The translations under genes were made by a program, and so were the position numbers. Below, piece by piece: positions 1 to 9,200 of a stretch of 64,000 nucleotides of DNA; within the stretch, counting starts at the first letter, position 1, and every line of letters begins with the position of its first letter. Location of the stretch: assembly GCF_031085175.1 (NCBI RefSeq), contig NZ_JAVHUY010000006.1:1-64000 (forward strand), read 5' to 3'. The notes under the pieces are model-generated. The model had not been told where the DNA came from and searched no databases. It saw only the letters and a program-made list of their open reading frames with translations. The DNA comes from Phytohabitans maris (lineage in GTDB: Bacteria > Actinomycetota > Actinomycetes > Mycobacteriales > Micromonosporaceae).

Positions 1-41
1 CCCTTCGCCACAACACCCCGATCGATCCCGGGCCCGGCCAC

Positions 42-545
42 CGGGCTGCGTTCGCTCCCGCGGGCACCGCTCTGGCCGGCGGCTCGCTAGCGCTCGCCGA
101 GTTCCCCGGCCTCCGCTGCCGGCTCCGCGGGACAAGCCCGGACGGATCCACCGGCCGCGTGCGCGGAGCTCTTGAGCTGCCCGCACAGACGGGGCATCCG
201 CATGCCCGGCGCCGTCGCGATGGTCGGAGGCGGTAGAGGGCGACCGTGACAGACGCGGACGGTGAGGCCGCGGGAGCGACGGTCCGGACCCGATGCCACT
301 CAACCTATGACCCCGATTTCGGGCCGACGATCACCGGCCACGCCCAAACCGACCGCCAGCGCCGATCAAGGGACGCACGGCTCGACGGCGGACCGTCCCA
401 GCAGATCGTGGTACGAATCCGCCCGCCCGAGGGCACCTACGTACCACGATCTCGACCGTCGCCCGCCGCTCGGTGGCGATCGCGGCCCGGCCCCGCCTGG
501 CCGGTCAATGGCCTGACGCTCCTGAGCGTGGCCAGTTCACGACCT
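42..545 (+). repeat. Mosaic intergenic repeat cluster, copy 1
   Basis: Non-coding stretch built of blocks that recur elsewhere in the window. Block A (42-125) matches the reverse complement of 52054-52135 at roughly nine bases in ten. Block B (about 161-200, core CGCACAGACGGGGCA) recurs at 34533-34582, 34624-34673 and inverted near 51941-51980. Block C (262-290) recurs at 35086-35114 and inverted at 51813-51841. Block D (363-545) resembles 34911-35075 and contains a perfect 12-bp inverted repeat. Open frames crossing this stretch run through repeated DNA and look spurious. The rest of 1-1005, from about 546 on, shows no recognisable gene or site apart from the leader of the next gene. Confidence 0.7.
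403..452. repeat. Hairpin with 12-bp arms AGATCGTGGTAC, copy 1
   Basis: AGATCGTGGTAC at 403-414 pairs perfectly with GTACCACGATCT at 441-452, and one further G-C pair closes the inside (415/440). The loop is about 24 bases. Both arms and the total 50-nt length are identical in the second copy at 34969-35018 although the loop differs, so the stem is the conserved part. No U-tract follows, so a simple intrinsic terminator is unlikely. Confidence 0.8.
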
Positions 546-1005
546 TGGTCGAATTGGCGTGAGCGGCATTGGGACTGGGCCGCGATGGGTCGCGGTAGCT
601 CATATCTGTGTCTGGATACGCGGTTTGGGCGGCGTCCGGTGTGTGAATCCATGTGCGTCGCGCGCCGGATGTCCGGTCGCCCGGCGGAATTGGCCGGCAC
701 CCGGGGTCGTTATGCATGCGGCCCGCGAAGAAGCCCGGCGGTGCCGGGTGGTGGGTCGGAGTTCGGTGGAATGGCCGGCGGCCCGGGGCCGTTGTATAGG
801 CGGCTCGCGAAAGGGTTCGGTCGGGTCGGGGCTCCGGTGGGAATGCCGGGTGGGGTCGGGTCGTTGACTATCCCGCGCCGGTGAGTGTGAGTCCGCCGGG
901 TGCTTGTGTTTTCCCCCCGTTGTTTTCCCTGATTTGTTTTGTGGCGTCGAATTCGGCGTCGGGCGCGTGTGTGCGCGTTTTTCCCCCTGGATTGGAGTGT
1001 CGGGT

Positions 1006-1611
1006 ATGAACACGATGCTGCGTAAGACGGTGACCGCGGTCGCGGGTTTCGCCTTCGCTGGTGGTGCGCTGCTCGGTCCGTCCACGGCGGCGCTGGCTTC
1101 GCCGGCCCACGGTACGCAGGGTGCGCCGGCGGTGGTGTCGGTGGCGCAGGTGAAGGCGGACAAGCCGGGTATGGACAAGCTGGTCCCGCATGGTGTGCAG
1201 GGTGAGCAGTCGTACTTCGCGTTGTCGGGTGAGCAGGTGGATAACGCTGAGGCGATTATCGCGGCGACGAAGAAGGCGGGTATGGACGAGCGGGCCGCGG
1301 TGGTGGCGATCGCGACGTCGTTGCAGGAGTCGAAGCTGGTGAACCTGGGTCATCTGGGTGATGTGAACGATCATGACTCGTTGGGGTTGTTCCAGCAGCG
1401 TCCGTCTTCGGGTTGGGGTTCGCCGGAGCAGATTACCGATCCGGCGTATTCGACGACGGCGTTTTTGTCGGGGTTGAAGAATGTTGACGGGTGGCGGGAC
1501 ATGCCGCTGACCGATGCCGCGCAGGCGGTGCAGGTGTCGGCGTTCCCGTTCCACTACGCGCAGTGGGAGTCGATGGCCGCCAAGACCGTGGCCGACCACT
1601 GGAACAGCTGA
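1006..1611 (+). CDS. Secreted lysozyme-like protein
   Basis: 201-residue protein. The ATG at 1006 has GGAG eight bases upstream; an upstream in-frame extension to 904 lacks signal character. Residues 1-30 form a signal peptide: basic start, hydrophobic core, then an Ala-rich cleavage region. Residues about 75-195 match the small lysozyme/transglycosylase-like module common in secreted actinomycete proteins: a helix with AVVAIATSLQESKL containing the presumed catalytic Glu, then DSLGLFQQRPS and WGSPEQI, then a C-terminal segment ending in a Trp-rich helix. Members are often mislabelled. The likely role is cleavage or binding of peptidoglycan outside the membrane. Codons ending in T and TTG are commoner here than in most neighbours. 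A strong hairpin follows, so it is probably monocistronic. Confidence 0.75.
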   Translation: MNTMLRKTVTAVAGFAFAGGALLGPSTAALASPAHGTQGAPAVVSVAQVKADKPGMDKLVPHGVQGEQSYFALSGEQVDNAEAIIAATKKAGMDERAAVVAIATSLQESKLVNLGHLGDVNDHDSLGLFQQRPSSGWGSPEQITDPAYSTTAFLSGLKNVDGWRDMPLTDAAQAVQVSAFPFHYAQWESMAAKTVADHWNS

Positions 1612-1641
1612 CCCCCAACGAAACAACGAAATAGAGACCGC

Positions 1642-1680
1642 TGGCCGGGTCCCTCGCTCCCCCCGGGAGGGACCCGGCCA
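1642..1680 (+). terminator. Hairpin terminator after the lysozyme-like gene
   Basis: A perfect 14-bp stem (TGGCCGGGTCCCTC at 1642-1655 with its complement at 1667-1680) closes an 11-base loop 31 bases after the stop codon. It lacks a T-run, as is usual for actinomycete hairpin terminators. Confidence 0.7.
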
Positions 1681-1740
1681 GCTCTCGCCTGTCCGGCCGC
1701 CCGGAGATTCTCGCCACCTTGACGAGAAGCCCATGAGGCC

Positions 1741-1763
1741 GTTATCGTCAAGACGACGATAAC
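1741..1763. promoter_or_regulatory. Palindromic operator candidate GTTATCGTC-N5-GACGATAAC
   Basis: A perfect 9-bp inverted repeat with a 5-base spacer lies 15 bases before the ATG of the SPFH gene and overlaps the likely promoter/leader. It is AT-richer than its surroundings. Position and symmetry suggest binding of a dimeric repressor; no regulator gene adjoins it, so its owner is unknown. Confidence 0.45.
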
Positions 1764-1778
1764 GAGGGAGGGGTCGGG

Positions 1779-2804
1779 ATGGCCGACATCACGAGGAGAC
1801 TGTTCCTGCGGCACCTGCGCGGGGCGCCGACGGCCTATGTGCGGCACGTCGTCCGCGGGCGGGTGCGGCACGAGGGCGTCGGCACGTCGTTCTGGTACCG
1901 GCCACTGCACGCGGTCCTCTCCGAGGTGCCGGTCGACGACCGTGAGCTGCCGTTGCTGTTCCACGCCCGCACGGCCGACTTCGCCGACGTGACCGTGCAG
2001 GCCACGGTGACGTACCGGATGAGCGACCCGGGCCTGGCCGCCACCCGGCTCGACTTCTCCATCGACCCGCTCCGCGGCGGATGGCGCGGCCAGCCGCTCG
2101 ACCAGGTGGCGACGCTCCTCGCCGAGCTGGCCCAGCAGCCCGCGCTCGACCTGCTCGCCCGGGTCCCGCTCACCGAGGCGCTGGCCGGCATCGCGACCGT
2201 CCGCGAGGCGGTGGCCTCGGCCCTCGCCGGCGACCAGCGGCTCGCCGAGATCGGGGCGAGTGTGGTCTCCTCCCGGGTGGTCGCGATCCGGCCGGAGCCG
2301 GAGGTGGAGCGGGCGCTGCAGACCCCGACCCGGGAGGCGGTGCAGCAGGAGGCCGACCGGGCCAGCTACGCGCGCCGCGCGGTCGCCGTCGAGCAGGAGC
2401 GCGCCATCGCGGAGAACGAGCTGCAAAACAAGATCGAGCTGGCCCGCCGCGAGCAGCAGCTGGTCGAGCAGCGCGGGGCCAACGACCGGCGGGCAGCCGA
2501 GCTGGAGGCGGCCGCCAAGCTGGTCAGCAGCCAGGGACAGACCGACCGGGCCCGGCTCGCCGCCGAGTCGGAGCGGGCCCGCGAGCAGGCCCGAGCCGAC
2601 GGTGTACGCGCGGTGGGTCTCGCCTCCGCGGAGGCCGAGGTCGCCCGGCTGGCCGCCTACCGCGACGTCCCCGAGGCGGTCCTCTACGCCCTCGCCCTGG
2701 AAAAGCTGGCCGGCCAGCTCCCGCAGATCGGCGAGCTGACCATCACGCCCGACGTGGTGACCAAGCTCGTCGGCCGGTTGGCCAACGGGCACGGCGAGCG
2801 ATGA
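1779..2804 (+). CDS. SPFH/Band 7 domain protein
   Basis: 341 residues. Residues about 10-200 have the SPFH/Band 7 pattern: beta-rich start, a stretch reading DVTVQATVTYRMSDP, then a helical LAELAQQPALDLL segment. Residues about 195-290 are rich in Glu, Arg, Ala and Gln (EQERAIAENELQNKIELARR) and should form a long coiled coil for oligomerisation. There is no clear N-terminal transmembrane helix, unlike typical slipins or flotillins, so the protein may be soluble or peripherally attached. The ATG follows a GAGGGAGGGG ribosome-binding site. The stop overlaps the next start as ATGA, implying coupled translation with the NAD-kinase-like protein. Confidence 0.8.
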   Translation: MADITRRLFLRHLRGAPTAYVRHVVRGRVRHEGVGTSFWYRPLHAVLSEVPVDDRELPLLFHARTADFADVTVQATVTYRMSDPGLAATRLDFSIDPLRGGWRGQPLDQVATLLAELAQQPALDLLARVPLTEALAGIATVREAVASALAGDQRLAEIGASVVSSRVVAIRPEPEVERALQTPTREAVQQEADRASYARRAVAVEQERAIAENELQNKIELARREQQLVEQRGANDRRAAELEAAAKLVSSQGQTDRARLAAESERAREQARADGVRAVGLASAEAEVARLAAYRDVPEAVLYALALEKLAGQLPQIGELTITPDVVTKLVGRLANGHGER

Positions 2805-3688
2805 CGCTTCCAACCCGGCTGGTGACCGTGACCCGGCGCAGCGAGCTGGACGAGCTGCTGGCCCGCCACGGCACGCTCGGCGCCGCCGGCTACTTCCTGC
2901 GCCAGCGCGGCCGCGACCTGGCGCAGGTGCGGCAGCGGCACGAGGCACAGGCGGCCGCGCTGACCACGGTCGGCGCGGCCGTCCCGCCCGACTGGCGGCG
3001 TGGCCACGTGGACCGCGACGACCTGCCCCGGTTCCTTTTCGGGCCGGAGGACGTCGTGCTGGCGGTGGGGCAGGACGGGCTGGTGGCCAACGTCGCCAAG
3101 TACCTGGACGGGCAGCCGGTCATCGGCGTCGACCCGGAGCCGGAGCGCAACCCGGGCGTGCTCGTGCAGCACGCCCCGGCCGCCGTGGCCGCGCTGCTCC
3201 GCCGCGAGCTGCCGGTCGAGCACCGGACCATGGTGGTCGCCGAGCTCGACGACGGCCAGCGGCTGTACGGGCTGAACGAGGTCTACATCGGACACCCGAG
3301 CCACCAGTCCGCGCGCTACGTCCTCGGCACGGCCGGCGGCGCCCGCGAGCGGCAGTCCTCCTCCGGCGTCGTGGTCGGCACCGGCACCGGCGCCACCGGG
3401 TGGTGCGCCTCGATCGCCCGTACGCTGGCGCCGGCGCCCGCCCTGCCCGGCCCGACCGAGACTGCGCTGTGCTGGTTCATCCGGGAGGCCTGGCCCTCGC
3501 CGGCGACCGGCACCACGCTCACCCAGGGGCGCCTGGCCGGCGCGGAGTGGCTGGAGCTGACCAGCGAGTCGGAGCGGCTGGTCGCCTTCGCCGACGGGCT
3601 GGAGGGCGACCACCTGGAGCTCGGCTGGGGCCAGCGCCTGCGGATCGGCCTGGCTGACCGCTCACTCAGCATCGTGCCGCGCCGTTGA
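2801..3688 (+). CDS. NAD-kinase-like protein
   Basis: 295 residues starting at the ATG that overlaps the SPFH stop. NAD-kinase fold motifs appear in order: an AVGQDG loop where the family has GGDG, followed by the strand PVIGVDPEPERN; an RLYGLNEVYIG segment corresponding to the conserved Asn-Glu; and VVVGTGTGATGW corresponding to the TPTGSTAY region that binds NAD. The N-terminal 75 residues form a helical extension (RHGTLGAAGYFLRQRGRD). Known NAD kinases phosphorylate NAD with ATP to give NADP. Here the altered glycine loop and the SPFH partner make the exact substrate uncertain; it may belong to the NADK2-like or diacylglycerol-kinase-like branch. Confidence 0.7.
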   Translation: MTLPTRLVTVTRRSELDELLARHGTLGAAGYFLRQRGRDLAQVRQRHEAQAAALTTVGAAVPPDWRRGHVDRDDLPRFLFGPEDVVLAVGQDGLVANVAKYLDGQPVIGVDPEPERNPGVLVQHAPAAVAALLRRELPVEHRTMVVAELDDGQRLYGLNEVYIGHPSHQSARYVLGTAGGARERQSSSGVVVGTGTGATGWCASIARTLAPAPALPGPTETALCWFIREAWPSPATGTTLTQGRLAGAEWLELTSESERLVAFADGLEGDHLELGWGQRLRIGLADRSLSIVPRR

Positions 3689-3732
3689 GTGTGCCTCCTA
3701 CGCTGTTCCCCTACACGGCGAAGGGACCGGCC

Positions 3733-4392
3733 ATGGATCGAAAGCGCGCGGAGCTGATCCAGCAGCGGCTGACACTCGTGCCCGACCTGGCCGGGGTGCG
3801 CCGGAGCCAGGCCGCCCTGCGGCAGGTCCGGCTGGTCTACTTCGGGGTGCCCGTCCTCATGACCGCCGTGGGGATCTCGATGTACGTGGTGCACACCGTC
3901 ACGTACGCGATGGTCGGCGCGGGCATCCTCGGCGGGCTCGGCCTGCTGTTCTGCGGCTACTTCTTCTACGCGTACGGGGCGATGGCCCGCGCGGCCAGCG
4001 AGACGGTCAGCGGGCTCGGGCTCAAGCTGGTCCAGATGCCGGCGTACCTGCGGGTGCCCGACCTGGCCGGCGGCTTCCTCGGCGGGTTCACGGTCGGCGC
4101 GGTGGTCTACCGGGGCGTCCGGCACGGGCGGGCGGTGCACATCGTCCAGGAGCCGAAGCGGGCCGCGACCCTCGTCGGCGAGCCGCCGAGCGGCGGCGCC
4201 CCGGTCGGGCCCAGCCCGATGGGGCCGGCCGAGCTGTCCGCGCTCACCGGCGAGCCGCCGCGGTCGTGGCGGCGGGTGACCGTGCTGCGCGGCGACGGGT
4301 TCGCGGCCGTACGCCGGGACGGCAACGCGGCCGGAAAGTGGATGTTTCACGACCTGCTCCTGGCCGAGGCGCTGCTGGCGTCGCCCCGGTAA
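3733..4392 (+). CDS. Two-helix membrane protein of unknown function
   Basis: 219 residues. The ATG at 3733 follows GAAGGGA; a TTG at 3685 overlapping the previous stop is less convincing. Two adjacent hydrophobic segments (residues about 38-60 and 64-85) form a membrane hairpin. The remaining C-terminal part is soluble, with a Gly/Pro-rich linker around 145-175 and a final conserved-looking region ending in a Trp/His-containing helix. No family is recognised. It lies 44 bases after the NAD-kinase-like gene and probably belongs to the same transcript, so it may anchor or report for the SPFH/kinase pair. Confidence 0.65.
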   Translation: MDRKRAELIQQRLTLVPDLAGVRRSQAALRQVRLVYFGVPVLMTAVGISMYVVHTVTYAMVGAGILGGLGLLFCGYFFYAYGAMARAASETVSGLGLKLVQMPAYLRVPDLAGGFLGGFTVGAVVYRGVRHGRAVHIVQEPKRAATLVGEPPSGGAPVGPSPMGPAELSALTGEPPRSWRRVTVLRGDGFAAVRRDGNAAGKWMFHDLLLAEALLASPR

Positions 4393-4460
4393 CGGGGGAC
4401 CGGGCCCGGCGTTGCCGGGGTGTTGCCGCGGTGAAACCGGGCGGCGCGACCGTTCGGGGC

Positions 4461-5489
4461 ATGGCAGACAACCACATCCGACCGGCGATCGCGGTGCGCG
4501 GGCTGCGCAGGTCGTACGGCGACAAGGTCGTGCTCGACGGCATCGACCTCACCGTCGCCGAAGGGACGATCTTCTCGCTGCTCGGCCCGAACGGCGCCGG
4601 CAAGACCACGATGGTGCAGATCCTGTCCACGCTCATCCGCGCCGACGGCGGCGAGATCCGGGTGGCGGGGCACGATCCGGCGCGGGAGCCGGACGCGGTA
4701 CGGGCCGCGATCGGGCTGACCGGGCAGTTCTCGGCGGTGGACAAGCTACTGACCGGCGAGGAAAACCTGCGGCTGATGGCCGACCTGCACCACCTGGGCC
4801 GGCGGGAGGGGAGCCGGCGGGCGACGGAGCTGCTGGAGCGGTTCGACCTGGTGGAGGCGCGGGGCAAGCTGGCCGGGACCTACTCCGGCGGCATGCAGCG
4901 CCGGCTGGACCTGGCGATGACGCTCGTCGGGGCGCCGCGGGTGATCTTCCTGGACGAGCCGACCAGCGGTCTCGACCCGCGCAGCCGGCGCGGCCTCTGG
5001 CAGATCATCCGGGAGCTGGTGGCCGGCGGGGTGACCATCTTCCTCACCACCCAGTACCTGGAGGAGGCCGACCAGCTCGCCGACCGGATCGCGCTGCTGG
5101 ACCAGGGCCGGGTGGTGGCCGAGGGTACGCCCGACGAGCTCAAGCGCCGCATCCCGGGCGGGCACGTCAGCCTGCGGTTCACCGACCCGGACGAGCTCGA
5201 CCTGGCGGCCCGGACCCTCACCGCGGCCGGCGGGGCGCTCGCCGCCGACGGCCGGGACGACGAGTCGCTGGTGCTCCAGGTGCCGCACGACGGCGCAGTG
5301 CACTCGCTGCGGGCGCTGCTCGCCCGGCTCGACGACGCGTCGGTCGAGGTGGACTCGCTGACCGTGCACACACCCGACCTGGACGACGTGTTCCTCGCCC
5401 TGACCGGTAAGAGCCGGATGACCGACGAGACCGCCCAGACCGGCGAGACCGCCCGGACCGACGAGACGACGATGGAGGCTGTGCGATGA
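4461..5489 (+). CDS. DrrA-type ABC transporter ATPase
   Basis: 342 residues. All ATPase motifs are present: Walker A LLGPNGAGKTTM, Q-loop, signature YSGGMQRR, Walker B VIFLDEPTSGLD, and the H-loop region where TIFLTTQ has Gln in place of the usual His (typical of the DrrA subfamily). Residues about 230-330 are the C-terminal extension of daunorubicin-resistance-type ATPases, ending in a short Thr/Glu/Asp repeat (roughly TDETAQTGETARTDET). It is translationally coupled (ATGA) to the permease. The substrate cannot be told; DrrAB pairs export antibiotics, lipids and other hydrophobic compounds. Confidence 0.9.
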   Translation: MADNHIRPAIAVRGLRRSYGDKVVLDGIDLTVAEGTIFSLLGPNGAGKTTMVQILSTLIRADGGEIRVAGHDPAREPDAVRAAIGLTGQFSAVDKLLTGEENLRLMADLHHLGRREGSRRATELLERFDLVEARGKLAGTYSGGMQRRLDLAMTLVGAPRVIFLDEPTSGLDPRSRRGLWQIIRELVAGGVTIFLTTQYLEEADQLADRIALLDQGRVVAEGTPDELKRRIPGGHVSLRFTDPDELDLAARTLTAAGGALAADGRDDESLVLQVPHDGAVHSLRALLARLDDASVEVDSLTVHTPDLDDVFLALTGKSRMTDETAQTGETARTDETTMEAVR

Positions 5490-6271
5490 GCACCATGTCA
5501 CTGGCGCTGGCGGACTCGGCCACGATGGTGCGCCGCCAGATCACGCACATGCGGCGGTACCCGTCGCTGATCCTGCAACTCGTGGGTACGCCCGTGGTGT
5601 TCCTGCTGCTGTTCGTCTACGTCTTCGGCGGTACGCTCGGCAACGGCCTGGGCTCCGGCTCCGGCGGCCGCGGCGCGTACGTGGACTACGTGGCACCGGG
5701 CATCCTGATGATGGCGGTGGCCGCCGTGGCGATGGGTACCGCGATCTCGGTGGCCATGGACATGACCGAGGGCATCGTGGCCCGGTTCAAGAGCATGGCC
5801 ATCGCCCGCGTCTCGGTGCTGACCGGCCACGTCGTCGGCGCGATGGTGCAGACCGCCGTCGCCGTGGCGGTGGTCGTCGGGGTGGCGCTCGCCATCGGGT
5901 TCCGGCCGAACGCCAGCGTCCTGGAATGGGTCGCGGCCGCCGGTGTCGTGGCGATGATCGCCTTCGCCCTCACCTGGCTGTCGGTGGCGATGGGCCTCGC
6001 GGCCAAGACCGTGGAGAGCGCGAGCAACCTGCCGCAGCCGCTGGTCTTTCTGCCGTTCCTCGGCAGCGGGTTCGTCCCCACCGACTCGATGCCGGTGGGT
6101 CTGCGGTGGTTCGCCGAGTACCAGCCGTTCACGCCGATCATGGAGACCATCCGCGGGCTGCTGCTCGGTACCGGCATCGGGTCCAGCGGGATCGCCGCCG
6201 CCGCGTGGTCGGCCGGGATCGCGCTGGTCGGCTACCTGTGGGCCAGGAAGCTGTACAACCGTCAGGCCTGA
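5486..6271 (+). CDS. ABC-2 type (DrrB-like) exporter permease
   Basis: 261 residues with six predicted transmembrane helices. It has the DrrB pattern: an N-terminal cytoplasmic stretch with RRQITHMRRYPSL, helix 1 with VVFLLLFVYVFGG, a Gly/Ser-rich loop, then YVDYVAPGILMM, the intracellular segment MTEGIVARFKSM, and a C-terminal FLPFLGSGFVPTDSMP motif. It overlaps the ATPase gene by 4 bases. Its 3' end overlaps the convergent regulator gene by 10 bases, leaving no room for a separate terminator. Confidence 0.9.
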   Translation: MSTMSLALADSATMVRRQITHMRRYPSLILQLVGTPVVFLLLFVYVFGGTLGNGLGSGSGGRGAYVDYVAPGILMMAVAAVAMGTAISVAMDMTEGIVARFKSMAIARVSVLTGHVVGAMVQTAVAVAVVVGVALAIGFRPNASVLEWVAAAGVVAMIAFALTWLSVAMGLAAKTVESASNLPQPLVFLPFLGSGFVPTDSMPVGLRWFAEYQPFTPIMETIRGLLLGTGIGSSGIAAAAWSAGIALVGYLWARKLYNRQA

Positions 6272-9200
6272 GGCCGCTCGCGCAGCGCCGCCCGGGCGGC
6301 CACGAGCATCTCGTCAGGGCCGAGGGCGGCGTACGCGGAGACCGCTTCCGCGTACGCCGCCTTGTCGGCCTCTTCGGCGGCCTGCCGTGCCTGCTCCGGC
6401 GACATGGCCGGCCGGAAGCCGCGGATGTAGTGGAACCGCTCGGCCAGCGCGGTCAGCCGTACGCCGGAGCCCGTCTCGCCCCGGTCCAGGTCCACTGTGG
6501 CCAGTGCGAGCAGCAGCGCGCCACCGAGGGGAAAGCCGGCCAGGGACGTGCGGTTGGCGGCGAGCGCCGCCAGCAGCGCCGAGAGCCGTTCCGGCAGCGC
6601 GGCGGCGAGTGGGGCGACGAGCTCGCGCCGGCCGTGCCGGACGTGGGCGATGACGGTCGCCGCCTCCACCTCCAGCGTCCAGCTGTCGAGGCCGGGCACG
6701 TCGCCGCGTTCCACCGCTTCGCGGGCCATCCCGGCGACCCGCCGCCACGTCCGCAGGCCGGCCTCGGTCTGGTCGCGGCCGAGCAGGATCTCGGCGCGTA
6801 CGGCCAGGAAGGAGCTCAGCTCCACCACCTCCTCGGGCTGGTCCGGCTCGAACAGGGCCAGCTGGCGCTCGGCCGCGTCCAGGGCGCCGAGCTGCAGGTT
6901 GGCCAGCACGATGCCGAGCCGGACGCCGAGCGTCTCGTGCCGGATGCCGACCTGCTCCAGGATCCGCATCGCGACCTCCAGGTGGGGCAGCGCCTCCGCG
7001 CCCCGCCCGGACTGGAGGTACAGGTCGGCGATCCGGGCGCGGGCGAGCAGCCGCGCCCACGGCACCGGCTGGTCCAGCGACGCCGCGAGCATCCGCTCGG
7101 CCGCGGACAGGGCGCGGTCGGGCTCGCCCTGGTACTCCCAGAGGTAGGTGGCGACGGCGTTGGCGACCGCGGCGAGCAACGGCACGCCGCTGCCGCAGAG
7201 CTCGTCCAGCCGCCGGCTCCCCGCCATCAGCTCCGGCACCGCCGCCAGGACGATCGCGCCGGCCCGGGTCAGCGTGTCCGGCGGTGCGGGCGGGAGCCGG
7301 CGCAGCGCCACCAGCGAACGTACCGCCCGCGGCCCCTCGGAGCTGAACGTGAAGCCGGTGCAGAGCGTCGCCGCCGTCCGGGTCACCTCCACGAAGTCCG
7401 GGCCGGGCCGGTAGTGCGACAGGATCCAGCCCGCCTCCGCGGTCAGCGCCACCATCCGGGCGTAGTTCGACTCGATCATCCACAGGGCGCCCAGGACCGC
7501 GGTCGTCGCCACCACCGTGGTGCTGTCGCCGCGCGCGACCGCCTGGTGCAGCGCCTGCAGCAGGTTGTCCTGTTCGGCCCTGATCCGGTCCGCGGTCGAG
7601 GCCGGGTCGGGTCCCAGGGCCGCCTCGTGGTGCGCCAGCCCGAACTCCCTGGCCCAGGCGAGAAAACCGGCGGCCACGTCGTCGTCCTCGCCCGCCGCGG
7701 CGCGCCGTGCGGCGCCGAACTCGCGCACCGTCTCCAGCATCCGAAACCGCGCGCCGGAACCGGTGTCGACCACCTTCAGCAGCGACTGGTCGGCCAGGTC
7801 CTCCAGCGTGCGCAGGGCCTCGCCGCCCAGCAGACGCCGCGCGCCGCCGGCGGTGAACCCGCCCGGAAAGACCGACAGCGCGCGGATCGCCGCCTGGCCG
7901 GCCGGGTCCAGCAGGTTCCAGCTCCACTCGACCACCGCGTGCAGGGTCTGGTGCCGCGAGGGTACGTCCCGGGGCCCGCCGCGCAGCAGGGCGAACCGGT
8001 CGCCGAGGTGCTCGGCGATCTCCGCGACCGACATCACCCGTACCCGGGCGGCGGCCAGCTCGACCGCGAGCGGCAGCCCGTCCAGGTGGCCGCAGAGCTC
8101 GGCGACCGCCTCCGCGGGCAGGTCGACGCCGGGGCGGGCGGCCCTCGCCCGCTGTGCGAACAGCTCCACCATCGTCGGCAGGCTCAGCTCGGGCAGCGCG
8201 TACACGGACTCCGAGGAGAGGCCCAGCGGGGTGCGGCTGGTGGTCAGTACCCGCAGCTCGGGCAGGGCCGAGACCAGCGCCCGGACCAGCTCCGCGGCGC
8301 CGGCGACCACGTGCTCGCAGTTGTCCAGCACGAGCAGGGCCGGCCCGGAGCCGAGCGCGGCCGCGATGCCGGCGACCGGGTCCGGCGGTACCGCCGGGTG
8401 GGACAGCCGCGGCTCGGCGGCGTCGAACGTCGACGCCACCTGGCGGACGACGTCGGCGTCGGTGGCCACGCCGGCCAGCGGCACGACCTGGACCACTCGC
8501 TGCTCGGCGTCCCGGGCGACCGCGTTCGCCAGCCGGGTCTTGCCCAGGCCACCGGGGCCGACGATGGACGTGACCCGGGACCGGCGGACCAGCGCGGCCA
8601 CCGCGGCCAGGTCCTCGTCGCGACCCAGCAGCGGGTTCGGCTCGGCCGCGACGCCCTGCCGGACCACCGGCGTGTCACCCCGCAAGAGATGCTGGTACGC
8701 GGCCTGCAGCGCGGCGCCCGGGTCGGTGCCCAGCTCGTCGCGCAACGCCCGGCGGTACGCCTCGTAGCGGGCCAGCGCCGCCGACGCGCCGACCGTGGCC
8801 GCCTCGCCGCGCAGCAGCTCCAGCAGCACCTCCTCGTCGCGGGGCAGGTCGGCGGCGAGGGCGGTGAGCGGCTCGACGGCTTCCCCGTGCCGCCCCAGCC
8901 GAGCCAGCGCGAGCGCCCGGGTGCGCACCAGCGACCGGTGCGCCGCCACCCGCTCGGCCCGCAGCGCCTCCACCGGGTCGTCCGTCACGACGGTGTCCCG
9001 GGGCGTACCGTCCCACAGGGCCAGGCCGGCCTCGGCGTGGGCGAGCGCGGCCGCGTGGTCTCCCGCGCGCAGCTGCCGGGTGCTCGCCGCCGCCCGCAGC
9101 AGCACGGCGCTGCTGTCCACCCGGTCCTCGGCGAGCAGCAGCCGGTACCCCTTGGGTGTACTGGCGATGACGCCCGAACCCAGCTGCGCCCGGGTCCGGG

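Noticed and set aside
246-884. 212-codon open frame on the plus strand at the window start
   Set aside because: It crosses repeat blocks C and D including the conserved hairpin, has low-complexity composition and no recognisable domain; the repeats explain the open frame.
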